From positions 457,113 through 521,112 of the forward strand of contig JAPZUC010000001.1 in NCBI GenBank assembly GCA_027533455.1: a DNA stretch of 64,000 bases, given 5' to 3'. Below are positions 49,787 through 57,722 of this stretch, in pieces (positions within the stretch are counted from its first letter, which is position 1; each line of letters begins with the position of its first letter). Source of the stretch: Porphyrobacter sp. GTDB lineage: Bacteria; Pseudomonadota; Alphaproteobacteria; Sphingomonadales; Sphingomonadaceae. Position numbers and translations under genes: made by a program. The notes beneath the pieces were generated by a model. The model ran no database searches and had not been told where the DNA came from. It worked only from the letters and a program-made list of their open reading frames with translations.

Positions 49787-51997
49787 TCAGAAGCTCAGGC
49801 GCACGCTCGCGCGGATGTTCCGGCCGATCAGCGGCACGAAATCCTTCGTGAAGCTCGCATGGCGGCGGCCGGTGACATCGAAAATGTTGTCGGCGGAGAC
49901 CTGAAGCGTGACATTCTGGTTGTCCTTGAGCGGACGCCACGCAACCAGCGCGTTGACCAGCGTGAAGCTGTCGGTGGGAGTTTCGACCCCGACCACGCGG
50001 TCCTGCTTGTCGAACCACTGCACTTCGCCGCGCAGGTCAACCGCGCCGGTCTGCGCTTCCAGCGCGCCGAGCAGGCTGAGCGGCGGGATGCGCGGCACCG
50101 CGGTGCCGTCGGCAAGCTCGGCCTCGATATACGAAGCGCGCAGATCGCTGACCAGGCGGAAGCCTTCAGTGTCGATCACCGGATAGTTCAGGTCCGCCTC
50201 GAAGCCCCAGAAGTCGGCGTTCTGCTGGAGGTACTGGAACACCGGAAGGTCGTCCTCTTCCGCGCCGGTTTCTTCGAGGAAGATGTAGTTGTCGAACCAC
50301 TGGCGGTAGGCAGTGAGATTGAAGGTGCCCTTGCCGATCGTGCCGCGGGCATAGGCTTCCAGACCCCATGCGCGTTCGGTGGTCAGGTCGGGATCGCCGA
50401 TTTCGTAGGCTTGCGTGGCGATGTGCGGGCCATCCGAGAACAATTCCTCCGCGCTCGGCGCACGTTCGGCGCGTGAACCGTTGAGGCCGACGCGGATGCC
50501 TTCGATACCTTCATAGACCACGCCGAGCGCGCCCGAGAAGGTCTCGTAGTCGTTCTCGATGCCCAGCGTCTGGGCCTCGACCTTGGTGAACTCGGCGCGG
50601 GCGGCAGCTTCGATCTGGAACGGGCCGGTGCCGTATTCCTGAAGGGTGAAGACCGCGAATTGATCGGTCAGGTTCGGCGGAATGTAGGCTTCCGCCCCCA
50701 CGGCGAAGAAATCGCGGTGGGAGTATTGGAGGCCGCTCGACCCGCGCAGCGTGCCGCCGGCGTTCTGCACCAGTTCGGCGCGCGCTTCGACGCTGGTCGA
50801 ATCGAACACCGTGCCCACTTCGGCGCCCTCGAATTCGGTGTGGGTGTAATCCGAATAGCCGACCCGCAGTTTCAGTCGTTCGAACGCTCCTTCGCCAAGG
50901 TAGACGTCGCCCTTAAAGTCCGCGCGGAACTGGTTGAGGCCGATGGTGACGTTCTCTTCACCGCCCTCTCCCTCGGCTTCGATTTCGCCTTCCCCGGCAT
51001 GGTGGCCGGCGCCCGGACGGGTGGGGACGCCGTAGCTAGTTTCGTACCAGCCGAGCGATGCGCCAAAGGTGCTTTCGCCAAGGATCACGCCGAGGCCGGC
51101 GTTGATCGTCCAGCTGTCCATCGCGGTGTTGGGCACGGTGCCGCGCTGGCCTGCGGCCTCGCGCAGCTCTGCGGCTTCCTCAAGCTCGCCTTCGGCTTCT
51201 TCCTCGGCTGCATCGGCGAGCAGGTCAGCGCGCAGTGCCGGTGCGACCTGGAAGCCGCCGATGTCGATATCGCTGGTCTTGCGCCACGAGCCATCGACGT
51301 GGAGCACGAGGTTGCTGGTCAGGCCGATATCGACTGATCCGGCTGCGGTGCGCAGATTGGACGCGCTGTCGATGCCGGCGAAGCCGTCAAAGTGCAGGTC
51401 TTCGTCGGGCACGCGGGTCGGGATGCGTTTGTCGATCACGTTGACCGCGCCGCCGATGGCCTGGCTGCCGTAGAGCAGTACGGCGGGGCCGCGCAGCACT
51501 TCGATCCGCTCGACCGTGATCGGCTCGATGGTGGTGGCGTGGTCAACCGAGGTGTTTGACACATCCGAAGTGCCCACGCCGTCGACCAGCACGCGCACGC
51601 GCTCGCCCTGCTGGCCGCGCAGCACGGGGCGCGACGAGCCGGGGGCGAAGCTGGTGGCCGAGACGCCGGGGATCTTGGCGAGCAGATCGCCTATCTGGCC
51701 GGTCGCCGCGTCGCGCTGGATGTCCTTGATCTCGAGTACGCTGGTGCCGGCGAGCAGATCGAGTTCCTTCACACCGGCCGCGCTGACGATGATGGTGCCG
51801 TCATAGCTGGCCTGGCGATTGTGAAGATCGTCCTCGACCGCCGGGTTGGTGCTGCCGGTGGCGGGCTGTTCAGCGGTGCTGGCGGAGTCCGCCGGAGCCG
51901 CATCGTCAGCCAGCGCCGGGGCGGCCGTGGCCGCGAGGGCCAGCCCTGCAGCAAGTGCAAGGCGGGAGGGGGCAAGGGATAGCTTGCTCATGTTCAT
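49787..51997 (-). CDS. TonB-dependent receptor, ZnuD-like (probable zinc or metal uptake)
   Basis: 736 residues. Signal peptide (LALAAGLALAATAAPALA), a plug domain with the usual segments (GQIGDLLAKIPGVSATSF, RPVLRGQQGERVRVLVDGVG, VERIEVLRGPAVLLYGSQAIGGAVNVID), then a 22-strand beta barrel ending in FTKDFVPLIGRNIRASVRLSF with terminal Phe. Two charged inserts are unusual: an Ala/Glu-rich stretch near residue 275 and a His/Glu/Gly-rich loop near residue 330 (GAGHHAGEGEIEAEGEGGEEN), similar to the metal-capturing loops of ZnuD. The gene has a 15-bp palindrome in its promoter. Substrate is inferred, not shown. Confidence 0.87.
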   Translation of the reverse strand: MNMSKLSLAPSRLALAAGLALAATAAPALADDAAPADSASTAEQPATGSTNPAVEDDLHNRQASYDGTIIVSAAGVKELDLLAGTSVLEIKDIQRDAATGQIGDLLAKIPGVSATSFAPGSSRPVLRGQQGERVRVLVDGVGTSDVSNTSVDHATTIEPITVERIEVLRGPAVLLYGSQAIGGAVNVIDKRIPTRVPDEDLHFDGFAGIDSASNLRTAAGSVDIGLTSNLVLHVDGSWRKTSDIDIGGFQVAPALRADLLADAAEEEAEGELEEAAELREAAGQRGTVPNTAMDSWTINAGLGVILGESTFGASLGWYETSYGVPTRPGAGHHAGEGEIEAEGEGGEENVTIGLNQFRADFKGDVYLGEGAFERLKLRVGYSDYTHTEFEGAEVGTVFDSTSVEARAELVQNAGGTLRGSSGLQYSHRDFFAVGAEAYIPPNLTDQFAVFTLQEYGTGPFQIEAAARAEFTKVEAQTLGIENDYETFSGALGVVYEGIEGIRVGLNGSRAERAPSAEELFSDGPHIATQAYEIGDPDLTTERAWGLEAYARGTIGKGTFNLTAYRQWFDNYIFLEETGAEEDDLPVFQYLQQNADFWGFEADLNYPVIDTEGFRLVSDLRASYIEAELADGTAVPRIPPLSLLGALEAQTGAVDLRGEVQWFDKQDRVVGVETPTDSFTLVNALVAWRPLKDNQNVTLQVSADNIFDVTGRRHASFTKDFVPLIGRNIRASVRLSF

Positions 51998-52016
51998 CGG
52001 GCATGCCCTGTATAAT

Positions 52017-52031
52017 GTGATAACGTATCAC
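52017..52031. promoter_or_regulatory. 15-bp palindrome upstream of the TonB receptor
   Basis: GTGATA-ACG-TATCAC, perfect arms of six. It begins 19 bases before the receptor's ATG and overlaps the place where a -10/-35 region would lie. Size and symmetry suit a Fur/Zur-type repressor, but the sequence is not a textbook Zur box. Confidence 0.5.
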
Positions 52032-52203
52032 GCACCTAGCGCCGCACGCTCCGATTGCAAGCGGAAATTGTGCCGAACCGCCAATGCCGCATGACAAGCG
52101 GCATGGCCTTTGCGGCGAGCCGGCCACGCTGTGCGTCGTAGGCGTGCCGAGTGCGGCACGGTTGATCACAACCGAACCGCGACACATCATCAATGTCGGA
52201 AAA
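52032..52203. other. Non-coding DNA between the receptor promoter and the tRNA-Gly fragment
   Basis: Contains small inverted repeats (ATGCCGC/GCGGCAT at 52084-52104, GTGCCG/CGGCAC at 52145-52160, GGTTG/CAACC at 52161-52174) and no gene. This is the natural flank of the tRNA-Gly attachment site. Confidence 0.45.
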
Positions 52204-52250
52204 TGGAGCGGGCGAAGGGATTCGAACCCTCGACCCCAACCTTGGCAAGA
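52204..52250 (-). pseudogene. 3' half of tRNA-Gly(GCC): displaced attachment-site copy
   Basis: On the minus strand the sequence runs from the anticodon loop (CTTGCCAA) through GGTTG, the variable loop, the T arm GAGGG-TTCGAAT-CCCTT, the acceptor strand CGCCCGC and T-CCA ending at 52204. Everything 5' of the anticodon stem is replaced by unrelated AT-richer DNA. The fragment cannot be a functional tRNA. It is the kind of copy left when an element integrates at a tRNA anticodon loop; orientation places the element to the right. Confidence 0.85.
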
Positions 52251-52666
52251 TTCGGCTCTGTGATATTTTGCAATTATGTCAGATAATTATTTTGCCACCT
52301 GAAAATCCGAACACGATCCGAACATTCTGCAAAACGATAGATTTGCCCTGTCGGTTCGGCAACATGGGGCACCTGGCGCATGCATGTGTCGATACGGCAA
52401 TTGAGATAGGCTCGCCAGCGGCAGTTCCGTGGTGTGGCACTGCCACTCCTGACAACGGCAGTTAGCATACTTGGGTATGCTAACGCTCGATTGCCGCGTT
52501 AAGGTCCTCTCAGCGCTTCGCCTTGATGGTCATCGGATCGGGCACAGGTAGATTGGGTTATGGGTAGCTTCTCGGTTTCTACGTGACAAAAGTCGACGAA
52601 TGCCGATCTGCTATCTGTAAAACATAGTGTCACTTGAATGACCGAAGCGCAGGACATCCATCGCTC
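52251..52666. other. AT-rich left end of the island without genes
   Basis: 416 bases of lower-GC DNA with no supported gene. The only clear structure is a perfect 10-bp inverted repeat at 52461. A frame from the tRNA fragment into this DNA is spurious. Confidence 0.5.
52461..52484. repeat. Perfect 10-bp inverted repeat
   Basis: GTTAGCATAC-TTGG-GTATGCTAAC. No T-run follows in either direction. Near the island end, so it might be a recombinase-binding arm, a cruciform or an operator for the protease gene 180 bases downstream. Confidence 0.6.
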
Positions 52667-53398
52667 ATGAAAGATTTTTTCCCAATACTTGCTGGCATCG
52701 CCTTGGCCTTTCCTTGCTCTGCAGTCGCCCAGGCTTCGCCAACTGCAGAGTACGTGTTGGCGGAGGCTTCCCGCTACACGGTGAAAATCCAAGTCCAAAA
52801 TGAGATAGCACTGAACCAAGATCAGCCAGGTTCAGCTTCTGGTACGGGATTTCTGATTGATCGGCAGCGTGGCTGGCTCTTGACGAACGCCCACGTCGCC
52901 ACCCGCTCACCAGCTACGATCAAGGTGCAGTTCAAGGACGGCAAGCAGTTAATTGCTGCCAAGCGCATCCACGTTGATCCGTTGATGGACCTTGCGATCC
53001 TTGAGATCCCCACAGCATCAGTGCCAATAGGTGCGACGGAAGCTGACCTTGCTTGTGATCAGATGCCAGTGGCAGGAACATCCGTTCTGGCATTTGGGCA
53101 TCCGTGGGGTCTGTCATTCACGGCATCACGTGGCATAGTTTCAGGGCTTGCGTGGTTTTATCCTAACCAGATGATCCAGACCGATGCCGCGATCAACAGC
53201 GGCAACTCTGGTGGACCATTGATCAGTCTGACTGACGGTCGTGTTATCGGCATCAACACCTCCACATATCAGCCTGAAGATGATGGTGCGGGAGCAACTG
53301 CAATCGGCTTGGCTGAGACTAGAGACCTGCGATTTGTTCATAGCAGTGGGGACATCCGGGGAGGTCCATCCTGCGTCGCACTTTATATACAGCGCTAA
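52667..53398 (+). CDS. Trypsin-like (HtrA/DegP-type) serine protease with a foreign C-terminus
   Basis: 243 residues from the ATG at 52667. Signal peptide (FFPILAGIALAFPCSAVAQA), then a trypsin fold with a full catalytic triad: H76 in LLTNAHVATR, D108 in MDLAILEI, S181 in NSGNSGGPL. The last approx. 25 residues after GAGATAIGLAE do not belong to the family: in that DNA a different plus-strand frame encodes a Sir2-like remnant, so the 3' end of the protease gene was replaced. No PDZ domain. Possibly still active. Confidence 0.75.
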   Translation: MKDFFPILAGIALAFPCSAVAQASPTAEYVLAEASRYTVKIQVQNEIALNQDQPGSASGTGFLIDRQRGWLLTNAHVATRSPATIKVQFKDGKQLIAAKRIHVDPLMDLAILEIPTASVPIGATEADLACDQMPVAGTSVLAFGHPWGLSFTASRGIVSGLAWFYPNQMIQTDAAINSGNSGGPLISLTDGRVIGINTSTYQPEDDGAGATAIGLAETRDLRFVHSSGDIRGGPSCVALYIQR

Positions 53399-53420
53399 GG
53401 ACGCTGGCGCGAAGACTATG
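53322..53420 (+). pseudogene. Sir2/CobB-like deacylase remnant
   Basis: In the frame shifted from the protease gene the DNA reads ETCDLFIAVGTSGEVHPAS followed by HFIYSAKDAGAKT, which matches the NAD-binding (G-T-S-x3-H/Y-P-A) and following helix-strand segment of CobB-type sirtuins. Only about 33 residues are kept, with no start of its own. It overlaps the protease's replaced tail and ends at the cut end of the reductase-like gene. Confidence 0.5.
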
Positions 53421-54420
53421 ACCGCTTGGCTTTGGTGCCGTCCTCCTTCAATACCGCGATTTGCAGGAACTGGCCGGGCAGGAAGTCGAAAGGAAGCCGA
53501 TCGGAGCCTGGGAGCACCAGGCGGAAGGTCTTGACCGTCGGCGTTTCGTTGAAGATTTGGGCGACGCGCAGCTCGCCGCTCCAGGGGCGAGGTTTGCCCG
53601 TGGGGGCAAGACCAGAGAGGTCCGGGTGACGTGCCGACTTGCTTGTAGGGCCGGAGATGCGCGGGCTGGCGATAGCCTGGCCAGGGGCGATCGGCGACGG
53701 GCCTGCCAAGTCGGTCGCCGGCGCCGCGTGCGGGACCGGGACGACGAGTGCCCTGACACGGCGTAGCCGCAGCATCTGCAGAGCTAACAGCGCTCCCAGT
53801 GCGAGCAGGGTGGCCGCCATGAACAGCCAATGTCCCGGCGTAAGGCCCCACAGCCGTCCTGCCATAGAAGCGTGTGTGTCGGCGGGCGTAAGCCCCGTTT
53901 CCAAGCGGAACCATTCGTTGGCGACGCTGGCGCCGCTTCTCTGTCCGTTGAGGACAGCAGTCGTGGCCGAGCCGCTTTCGATCAGCGCTGCTGCCTCGCG
54001 CAGCTGGGTTGCAATTTCGGTGCCGTCGGTCTCGCCGGGACCATGTGCTTTGCTTGTGACTTCGCTCGCCAGGCGCAAACCGCGATGCACCCGCGCGTTC
54101 GCCTCGACGGCCGCGCGCTCGCGCGCCGGTCGGTCGAGTTCTGGAAATGCCAGCAACGCGGAATAAGTGCTGGTCTGCTTGCCCATTTGCATCTCGCCGC
54201 CCATCATCTCGTCCATGATCTTGGACATGGGGTTGGCGCCGGATGGGGCGGCAATAGGAGACGGTGAGACTGTCTGCGGCGCAGCATCCGATGTCGCGGC
54301 GCCACCGGGATGATGCGCGGCATGATCGTCGGCTGATTGCGCGGCTGCCGCCTGGCCGATGATGGCGGCAGCCGCGATGAGGAAATGCCGCGCGAGGCGT
54401 TTCGTGAAGACGATACTCAT
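53416..54420 (-). CDS. Met-rich membrane protein fused to a truncated ferredoxin-reductase-like domain
   Basis: 334 residues. Signal peptide, a Met/His/Gly-rich periplasmic stretch (MSKIMDEMMGGEMQMGKQ), a helical region, one transmembrane helix near residue 195-215 (HWLFMAATLLALGALLALQML), and from about residue 280 the start of a ferredoxin-NADP reductase fold (WSGELRVAQIFNETPTVKTFRLV ... FLPGQFLQIAV). It stops after KAKRS, just where the conserved RxYS/T flavin-binding motif should continue, so the FAD and NAD(P) lobes are lost. A truncated gene at a rearrangement joint. Probably once a copper-linked membrane oxidoreductase. Confidence 0.7.
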   Translation of the reverse strand: MSIVFTKRLARHFLIAAAAIIGQAAAAQSADDHAAHHPGGAATSDAAPQTVSPSPIAAPSGANPMSKIMDEMMGGEMQMGKQTSTYSALLAFPELDRPARERAAVEANARVHRGLRLASEVTSKAHGPGETDGTEIATQLREAAALIESGSATTAVLNGQRSGASVANEWFRLETGLTPADTHASMAGRLWGLTPGHWLFMAATLLALGALLALQMLRLRRVRALVVPVPHAAPATDLAGPSPIAPGQAIASPRISGPTSKSARHPDLSGLAPTGKPRPWSGELRVAQIFNETPTVKTFRLVLPGSDRLPFDFLPGQFLQIAVLKEDGTKAKRS

Positions 54421-54445
54421 GTTGGCCTACGCCCGGCTGTTTCGC

Positions 54446-54787
54446 TTACATGTCGTTCATCGGCATCGGGTCGGCCTTGTCCTTGGGCGGAGCGTCGGTG
54501 GCGGCCTTGCTTCCCATGCCTTTCATCCCCGGACCATGCGAAGCAGCCGGCCCCATCTGATCGTGGGGCATGGAGCCATCCTTCATCGAATCGTGCATGG
54601 CTTGGCCCTCGTTCATCTGATCGTGCATTTCGCGTGCAATTTCTGACGGGTCGTCTTCTGGAGTGCTGGTATCGGTCTTGGTGGCAGCGACGTTGTCGGC
54701 CTCTGATGCCGGGCTACAGGCACCCAGCGCTGCGGTAATCGCGAGCGCCGATACGAGCGGGGCCCATTTGGGGCTAAGCAAAGCCAT
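54446..54787 (-). CDS. Met/His-rich lipoprotein
   Basis: 113 residues. Lipoprotein signal with lipobox LGAC near residue 24. The mature part is acidic and rich in Met, His and Asp (AREMHDQMNEGQAMHDSMKDGSMPHDQMGP), a composition typical of periplasmic copper- or silver-binding proteins. No known domain. It sits between the P-type ATPase and reductase genes on the same strand. Confidence 0.75.
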   Translation of the reverse strand: MALLSPKWAPLVSALAITAALGACSPASEADNVAATKTDTSTPEDDPSEIAREMHDQMNEGQAMHDSMKDGSMPHDQMGPAASHGPGMKGMGSKAATDAPPKDKADPMPMNDM

Positions 54788-54873
54788 GATCGTTCCTTTC
54801 TTCTGAATGAAATTTCTCTATCAGGCAGCGCTGGCTGGCCAAGGCCGTGCGCGGGAGACGTCTTGCGAGGAGG

Positions 54874-56034
54874 TCAGCTAGCAACCTGTTGAGGGGGGTT
54901 TTCGGACCACTGCTTGAGCTGGCGACGGGATTGCGGATGGACAATGCGCGCGAGCATGGTGTCGCGCCCGACTCGTTCCGCGCGCATGACCAGCCCCCCG
55001 GTCTGATTGATTGTACCCCCAACCAGTTTGGAACCTGCTTCCTTGGTGACTGGCATCGATTCGCCTGTGACCATGGATTCGTCGATTGTGCTACGCCCCT
55101 CAATGACTGCACCATCGACAGGTACTTTCTCTCCGGGGCGCACCCGCAAGGTGTCGCCAACAAGAACCTGGTCCAGAGTTATCTCTTCATCGCCGCCGTC
55201 GTCGCGAACCCTGCGTGCGAGCTTGGGAGAGAGATCGAGCAGCGCGCGGATAGCTCCGCTGGTCGTCTCCCTGGCACGCAATTCAAGCAGCTGGCCAAGC
55301 AGGACGAGCACCGTGATTACTGCCGCGGCTTCAAAATAGACTGCTACCGATCCATCATCAGAGCGAAAAGCTGAGGGAAATATGCCCGGAGCCAGAGAAG
55401 CCGCCATGCTGTAGATCCAGGCGACCCCGGTCCCCATGGCAATCAGCGTGAACATGTTGAGACTGCGACTTTTGATCGATGCCCAACCGCGCTCGAAAAA
55501 TGGCCAGCCCGCCCACAAAACCACAGGTGTTGCCAGCACCATCTGGATCAGGTTTGCAAATTTTCCGTCCAGAACGTGACGCAGGCCTGTCATGTGCCCA
55601 CCCATTTCGAGCGCGACCACCGGCAAGGCAAGCACGAGGCCGAACACGAAGCGGCGCTTCATATCCTTGTATTCGTCCGATGGCCCATCGCTGAGGGTCG
55701 GGGTCATCGGCTCGAGCGCCATGCCGCAGATGGGGCAGCTTCCTGGGCCGGACTGCTGGATCTCCGGATGCATCGGACAGGTCCAGATTGCGCCATCAGG
55801 AACAGGACTGTCCAGTCGCGGTGAACCGCTTATGTACCGGCCAGGATCGGCAGTGAACTTAGTAAGACAGCCCGCGCTGCAAAAAAAGTGATGGGCTCCG
55901 GCATGGGTCACGACATGCTTTGTGGTTTCAGGATTGACCCTCATCCCGCAGACCGGATCCGTCACCATCTTTTCTGCTGTGGAGTGAGGATCAGCATCCT
56001 CACCATGGTGACGCGGTGTCTCGGTCATAATCAT
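54874..56034 (-). CDS. Copper-type P1B ATPase, truncated after the actuator domain
   Basis: 386 residues where about 750-850 are usual. In order: a YHS metal domain ([18 protein letters not shown]), a heavy-metal-binding domain ([26 protein letters not shown]), four transmembrane helices, and the actuator domain with [20 protein letters not shown]. After TMLARIV the frame runs into a non-family tail ([11 protein letters not shown] ...). The CPC transport site, phosphorylation site DKTGT and nucleotide domain are missing. It cannot pump metal. Its two metal-binding modules could still be made. Confidence 0.85.
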   Translation of the reverse strand: MIMTETPRHHGEDADPHSTAEKMVTDPVCGMRVNPETTKHVVTHAGAHHFFCSAGCLTKFTADPGRYISGSPRLDSPVPDGAIWTCPMHPEIQQSGPGSCPICGMALEPMTPTLSDGPSDEYKDMKRRFVFGLVLALPVVALEMGGHMTGLRHVLDGKFANLIQMVLATPVVLWAGWPFFERGWASIKSRSLNMFTLIAMGTGVAWIYSMAASLAPGIFPSAFRSDDGSVAVYFEAAAVITVLVLLGQLLELRARETTSGAIRALLDLSPKLARRVRDDGGDEEITLDQVLVGDTLRVRPGEKVPVDGAVIEGRSTIDESMVTGESMPVTKEAGSKLVGGTINQTGGLVMRAERVGRDTMLARIVHPQSRRQLKQWSENPPQQVAS

Positions 56035-56159
56035 GTCCCTTGGCTAGTCTGTTGAATGTTGCGACACGATCTCGGCCCAGCAGCCGAGAGATTCGTCGCC
56101 AATCCAGCATCATTGACGCCTGGCCTTGTCTCTCAATGCTCCGCCATCAAGACTCGCTC

Positions 56160-56591
56160 CTAGTAGCTCTTGAAGATTGTCGGCCTGGCTGTGCCAAAAG
56201 CAAAGACATGGTATCTGTCTCTTGGGCGGCCCGGTGCTTCCATTCCCGGCGAACCGAGCGGCATGCCAGCCACTGCCAAGCCCTTCACGCCCTTTGGCTT
56301 GGTGGCAAGAACGCGCTTCATGTCGGCAATGGGAACGTGACCTTCAAAGGCCATGCCGTCAATCAGCGCGGTATGGCATGACACCAGATCTGCGGGCAGG
56401 CCAATCTTGCGCTGCAAGCTTGATCGTTGCCGGTCATCGATGACCTGGACCTTGCGACCGAATGCCGAGCGCACCTGCGCGGCCCACTTTTCGCAACATC
56501 CGCAGCCCGGATCACGATGCATGACGATGTCGTTAGCCGCGAAGGCAGATGACGACAGCATTGCGACCGCAATCGCAAACTTTTTGATCAT
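56160..56591 (-). CDS. DUF411 metal-binding protein
   Basis: 143 residues from the ATG at 56591. Signal peptide (KKFAIAVAMLSSSAFA) followed by the DUF411 domain: DIVMHRDPGCGCCEKWAAQVRSAFG, LPADLVSCHTALIDGMAFEGHVP and MPLGSPGMEAPG. The CGCC motif and Met residues suggest copper binding in the periplasm; the family is widespread in copper-resistance loci. Third gene of a minus-strand group starting with the methyltransferase. Confidence 0.9.
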   Translation of the reverse strand: MIKKFAIAVAMLSSSAFAANDIVMHRDPGCGCCEKWAAQVRSAFGRKVQVIDDRQRSSLQRKIGLPADLVSCHTALIDGMAFEGHVPIADMKRVLATKPKGVKGLAVAGMPLGSPGMEAPGRPRDRYHVFAFGTARPTIFKSY

Positions 56592-56611
56592 GAGCTTAAT
56601 CCTCTCCTTAT

Positions 56612-57265
56612 TCAGTCGATTCTTGGGACAACAAAGATCGAGATCGTACCCGTCGGTGTATCCAGTCGATAGTCTGCTGAGACCTTGCGGCCACAAAGCT
56701 TGCCGAGCTCGGTCTCCAAGAAACCGTCGGCATTGGGCTGTGTGTCGGCCCGCCCGTCAATCAATTGGATGAACCTAAAAGCTTGCCGCATAATCCAGCT
56801 GGTCTGTTGCGCGTAGTCGGCGATGAACACTTTGCCGCCGGTGGTCGCAGCGGCAAACATCGCCGCCAGTCCGGCACGCTTGCCTTCGATTGGGACCTGA
56901 TGAAACACCAGGCTCGAGACTACCTTGTCGACCGGACCGCAGGCTTCGGCATCGTTGGCAAAACCGTTCTTCCAATCGATGGCAACGCCGGCCACTGCCG
57001 CTTTCTCTCTCGCAATCGCAAGCGCTTGCGCGTCAGGGTCGAGGCCGATGACATTTGCCTGCGGTTCACGCTCTTTGATAAGGAGGGCTAGCGATCCGGT
57101 CCCGCAGCCCACATCGAGGATCGTTTCCCCAGCCTTGGGGTCAAGCAGGTCCAGCAAGGCACTGCGCCAGCGACGTTCGCGCGTCAGCAGTGCCACGCCG
57201 CGGTCATACAATTTGGTCGAAGCAAACCGGCCCGCAGCCGGAGTGAAAGTCGGGGTTTCGCTCAT
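56612..57265 (-). CDS. Class I SAM-dependent methyltransferase
   Basis: 217 residues from the ATG at 57265. SAM-binding motif ILDVGCGTGSLALLIKEREP, second acidic strand VIGLDPDAQALAIA, and post-motif DKVVSSLVFHQVP. Membership is clear but substrate is unknown; similar genes occur in heavy-metal islands. It is the first gene after a divergent TGAGGG-N15-GCGTAT promoter and is followed by DUF411 and the ATPase. Confidence 0.87.
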   Translation of the reverse strand: MSETPTFTPAAGRFASTKLYDRGVALLTRERRWRSALLDLLDPKAGETILDVGCGTGSLALLIKEREPQANVIGLDPDAQALAIAREKAAVAGVAIDWKNGFANDAEACGPVDKVVSSLVFHQVPIEGKRAGLAAMFAAATTGGKVFIADYAQQTSWIMRQAFRFIQLIDGRADTQPNADGFLETELGKLCGRKVSADYRLDTPTGTISIFVVPRID

Positions 57266-57340
57266 GCTGCATCCTCGTACTGACAATCAAGGCAAGTCGC
57301 CGAGCCTGCGATCGATCCCTTTGTCCACGCACACACACTG

Positions 57341-57367
57341 ATACGCATGTCACCGCATTATCCCTCA
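57341..57367 (-). promoter_or_regulatory. Putative ECF promoter P3 (minus strand)
   Basis: Read on the minus strand: TGAGGG (57367-57362), 15 bases, GCGTAT (57346-57341). Same two boxes and same spacing as P1 and P2. It points toward the methyltransferase start 75 bases away, back to back with P1. Confidence 0.7.
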
Positions 57368-57389
57368 CGATGGTTGGACAAAATTTTTT

Positions 57390-57416
57390 TGAGGGAACTT
57401 ATCATAAGATGCGTAT
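57390..57416 (+). promoter_or_regulatory. Putative ECF promoter P1
   Basis: TGAGGG (57390-57395), 15-base spacer, GCGTAT (57411-57416), preceded by a T-run. Located 27 bases before the cnrY-like gene, so it would autoregulate the sigma-factor operon. Confidence 0.7.
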
Positions 57417-57443
57417 GTGAGATGAACGTCCGGGAGATTGTAA

Positions 57444-57722
57444 ATGTATGACCTTGACCATTCGCTGCGGGCCCTTGCTGCACAGCCCATTCCCGCGCAC
57501 CTCGCAATGATCGACGAGGCCGTGTTCGCAGGTCTGGAGGCACATCGGCGCGAAGTTGGTGCCGGATCCCGGCTGATGGGGTTGGCCGGCGCGTTTGCGT
57601 TAGTGCTCGGCGTCATCTCCGGTACATTGGCGGATGCCAGCCCCGCGATGGCCCAGCCACTTTCGCCTTTTTCGCCCGACAATCCCCTGGCGCCCTCTAC
57701 GCTGCTGGACGTTCATGCATGA
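57444..57722 (+). CDS. CnrY-like putative anti-sigma membrane protein
   Basis: 92 residues. A short cytoplasmic N-terminus (YDLDHSLRALAAQPIPAHLAMIDEAVFAGLEAHRRE), one transmembrane helix (about 44-64) and a short periplasmic tail. This size and topology, followed directly by a CnrX-like sensor and an ECF sigma gene, is that of CnrY, the anti-sigma factor of Cupriavidus cobalt-nickel resistance. Sequence similarity is weak, so the assignment rests on position. Its stop overlaps the next start. Confidence 0.65.
   Translation: MYDLDHSLRALAAQPIPAHLAMIDEAVFAGLEAHRREVGAGSRLMGLAGAFALVLGVISGTLADASPAMAQPLSPFSPDNPLAPSTLLDVHA

Noticed and set aside
52193..52465. Frame giving GAGEGIRTLDP...
   Set aside because: This is the well-known spurious translation of the complement of a tRNA 3' end; it runs through the tRNA-Gly fragment.
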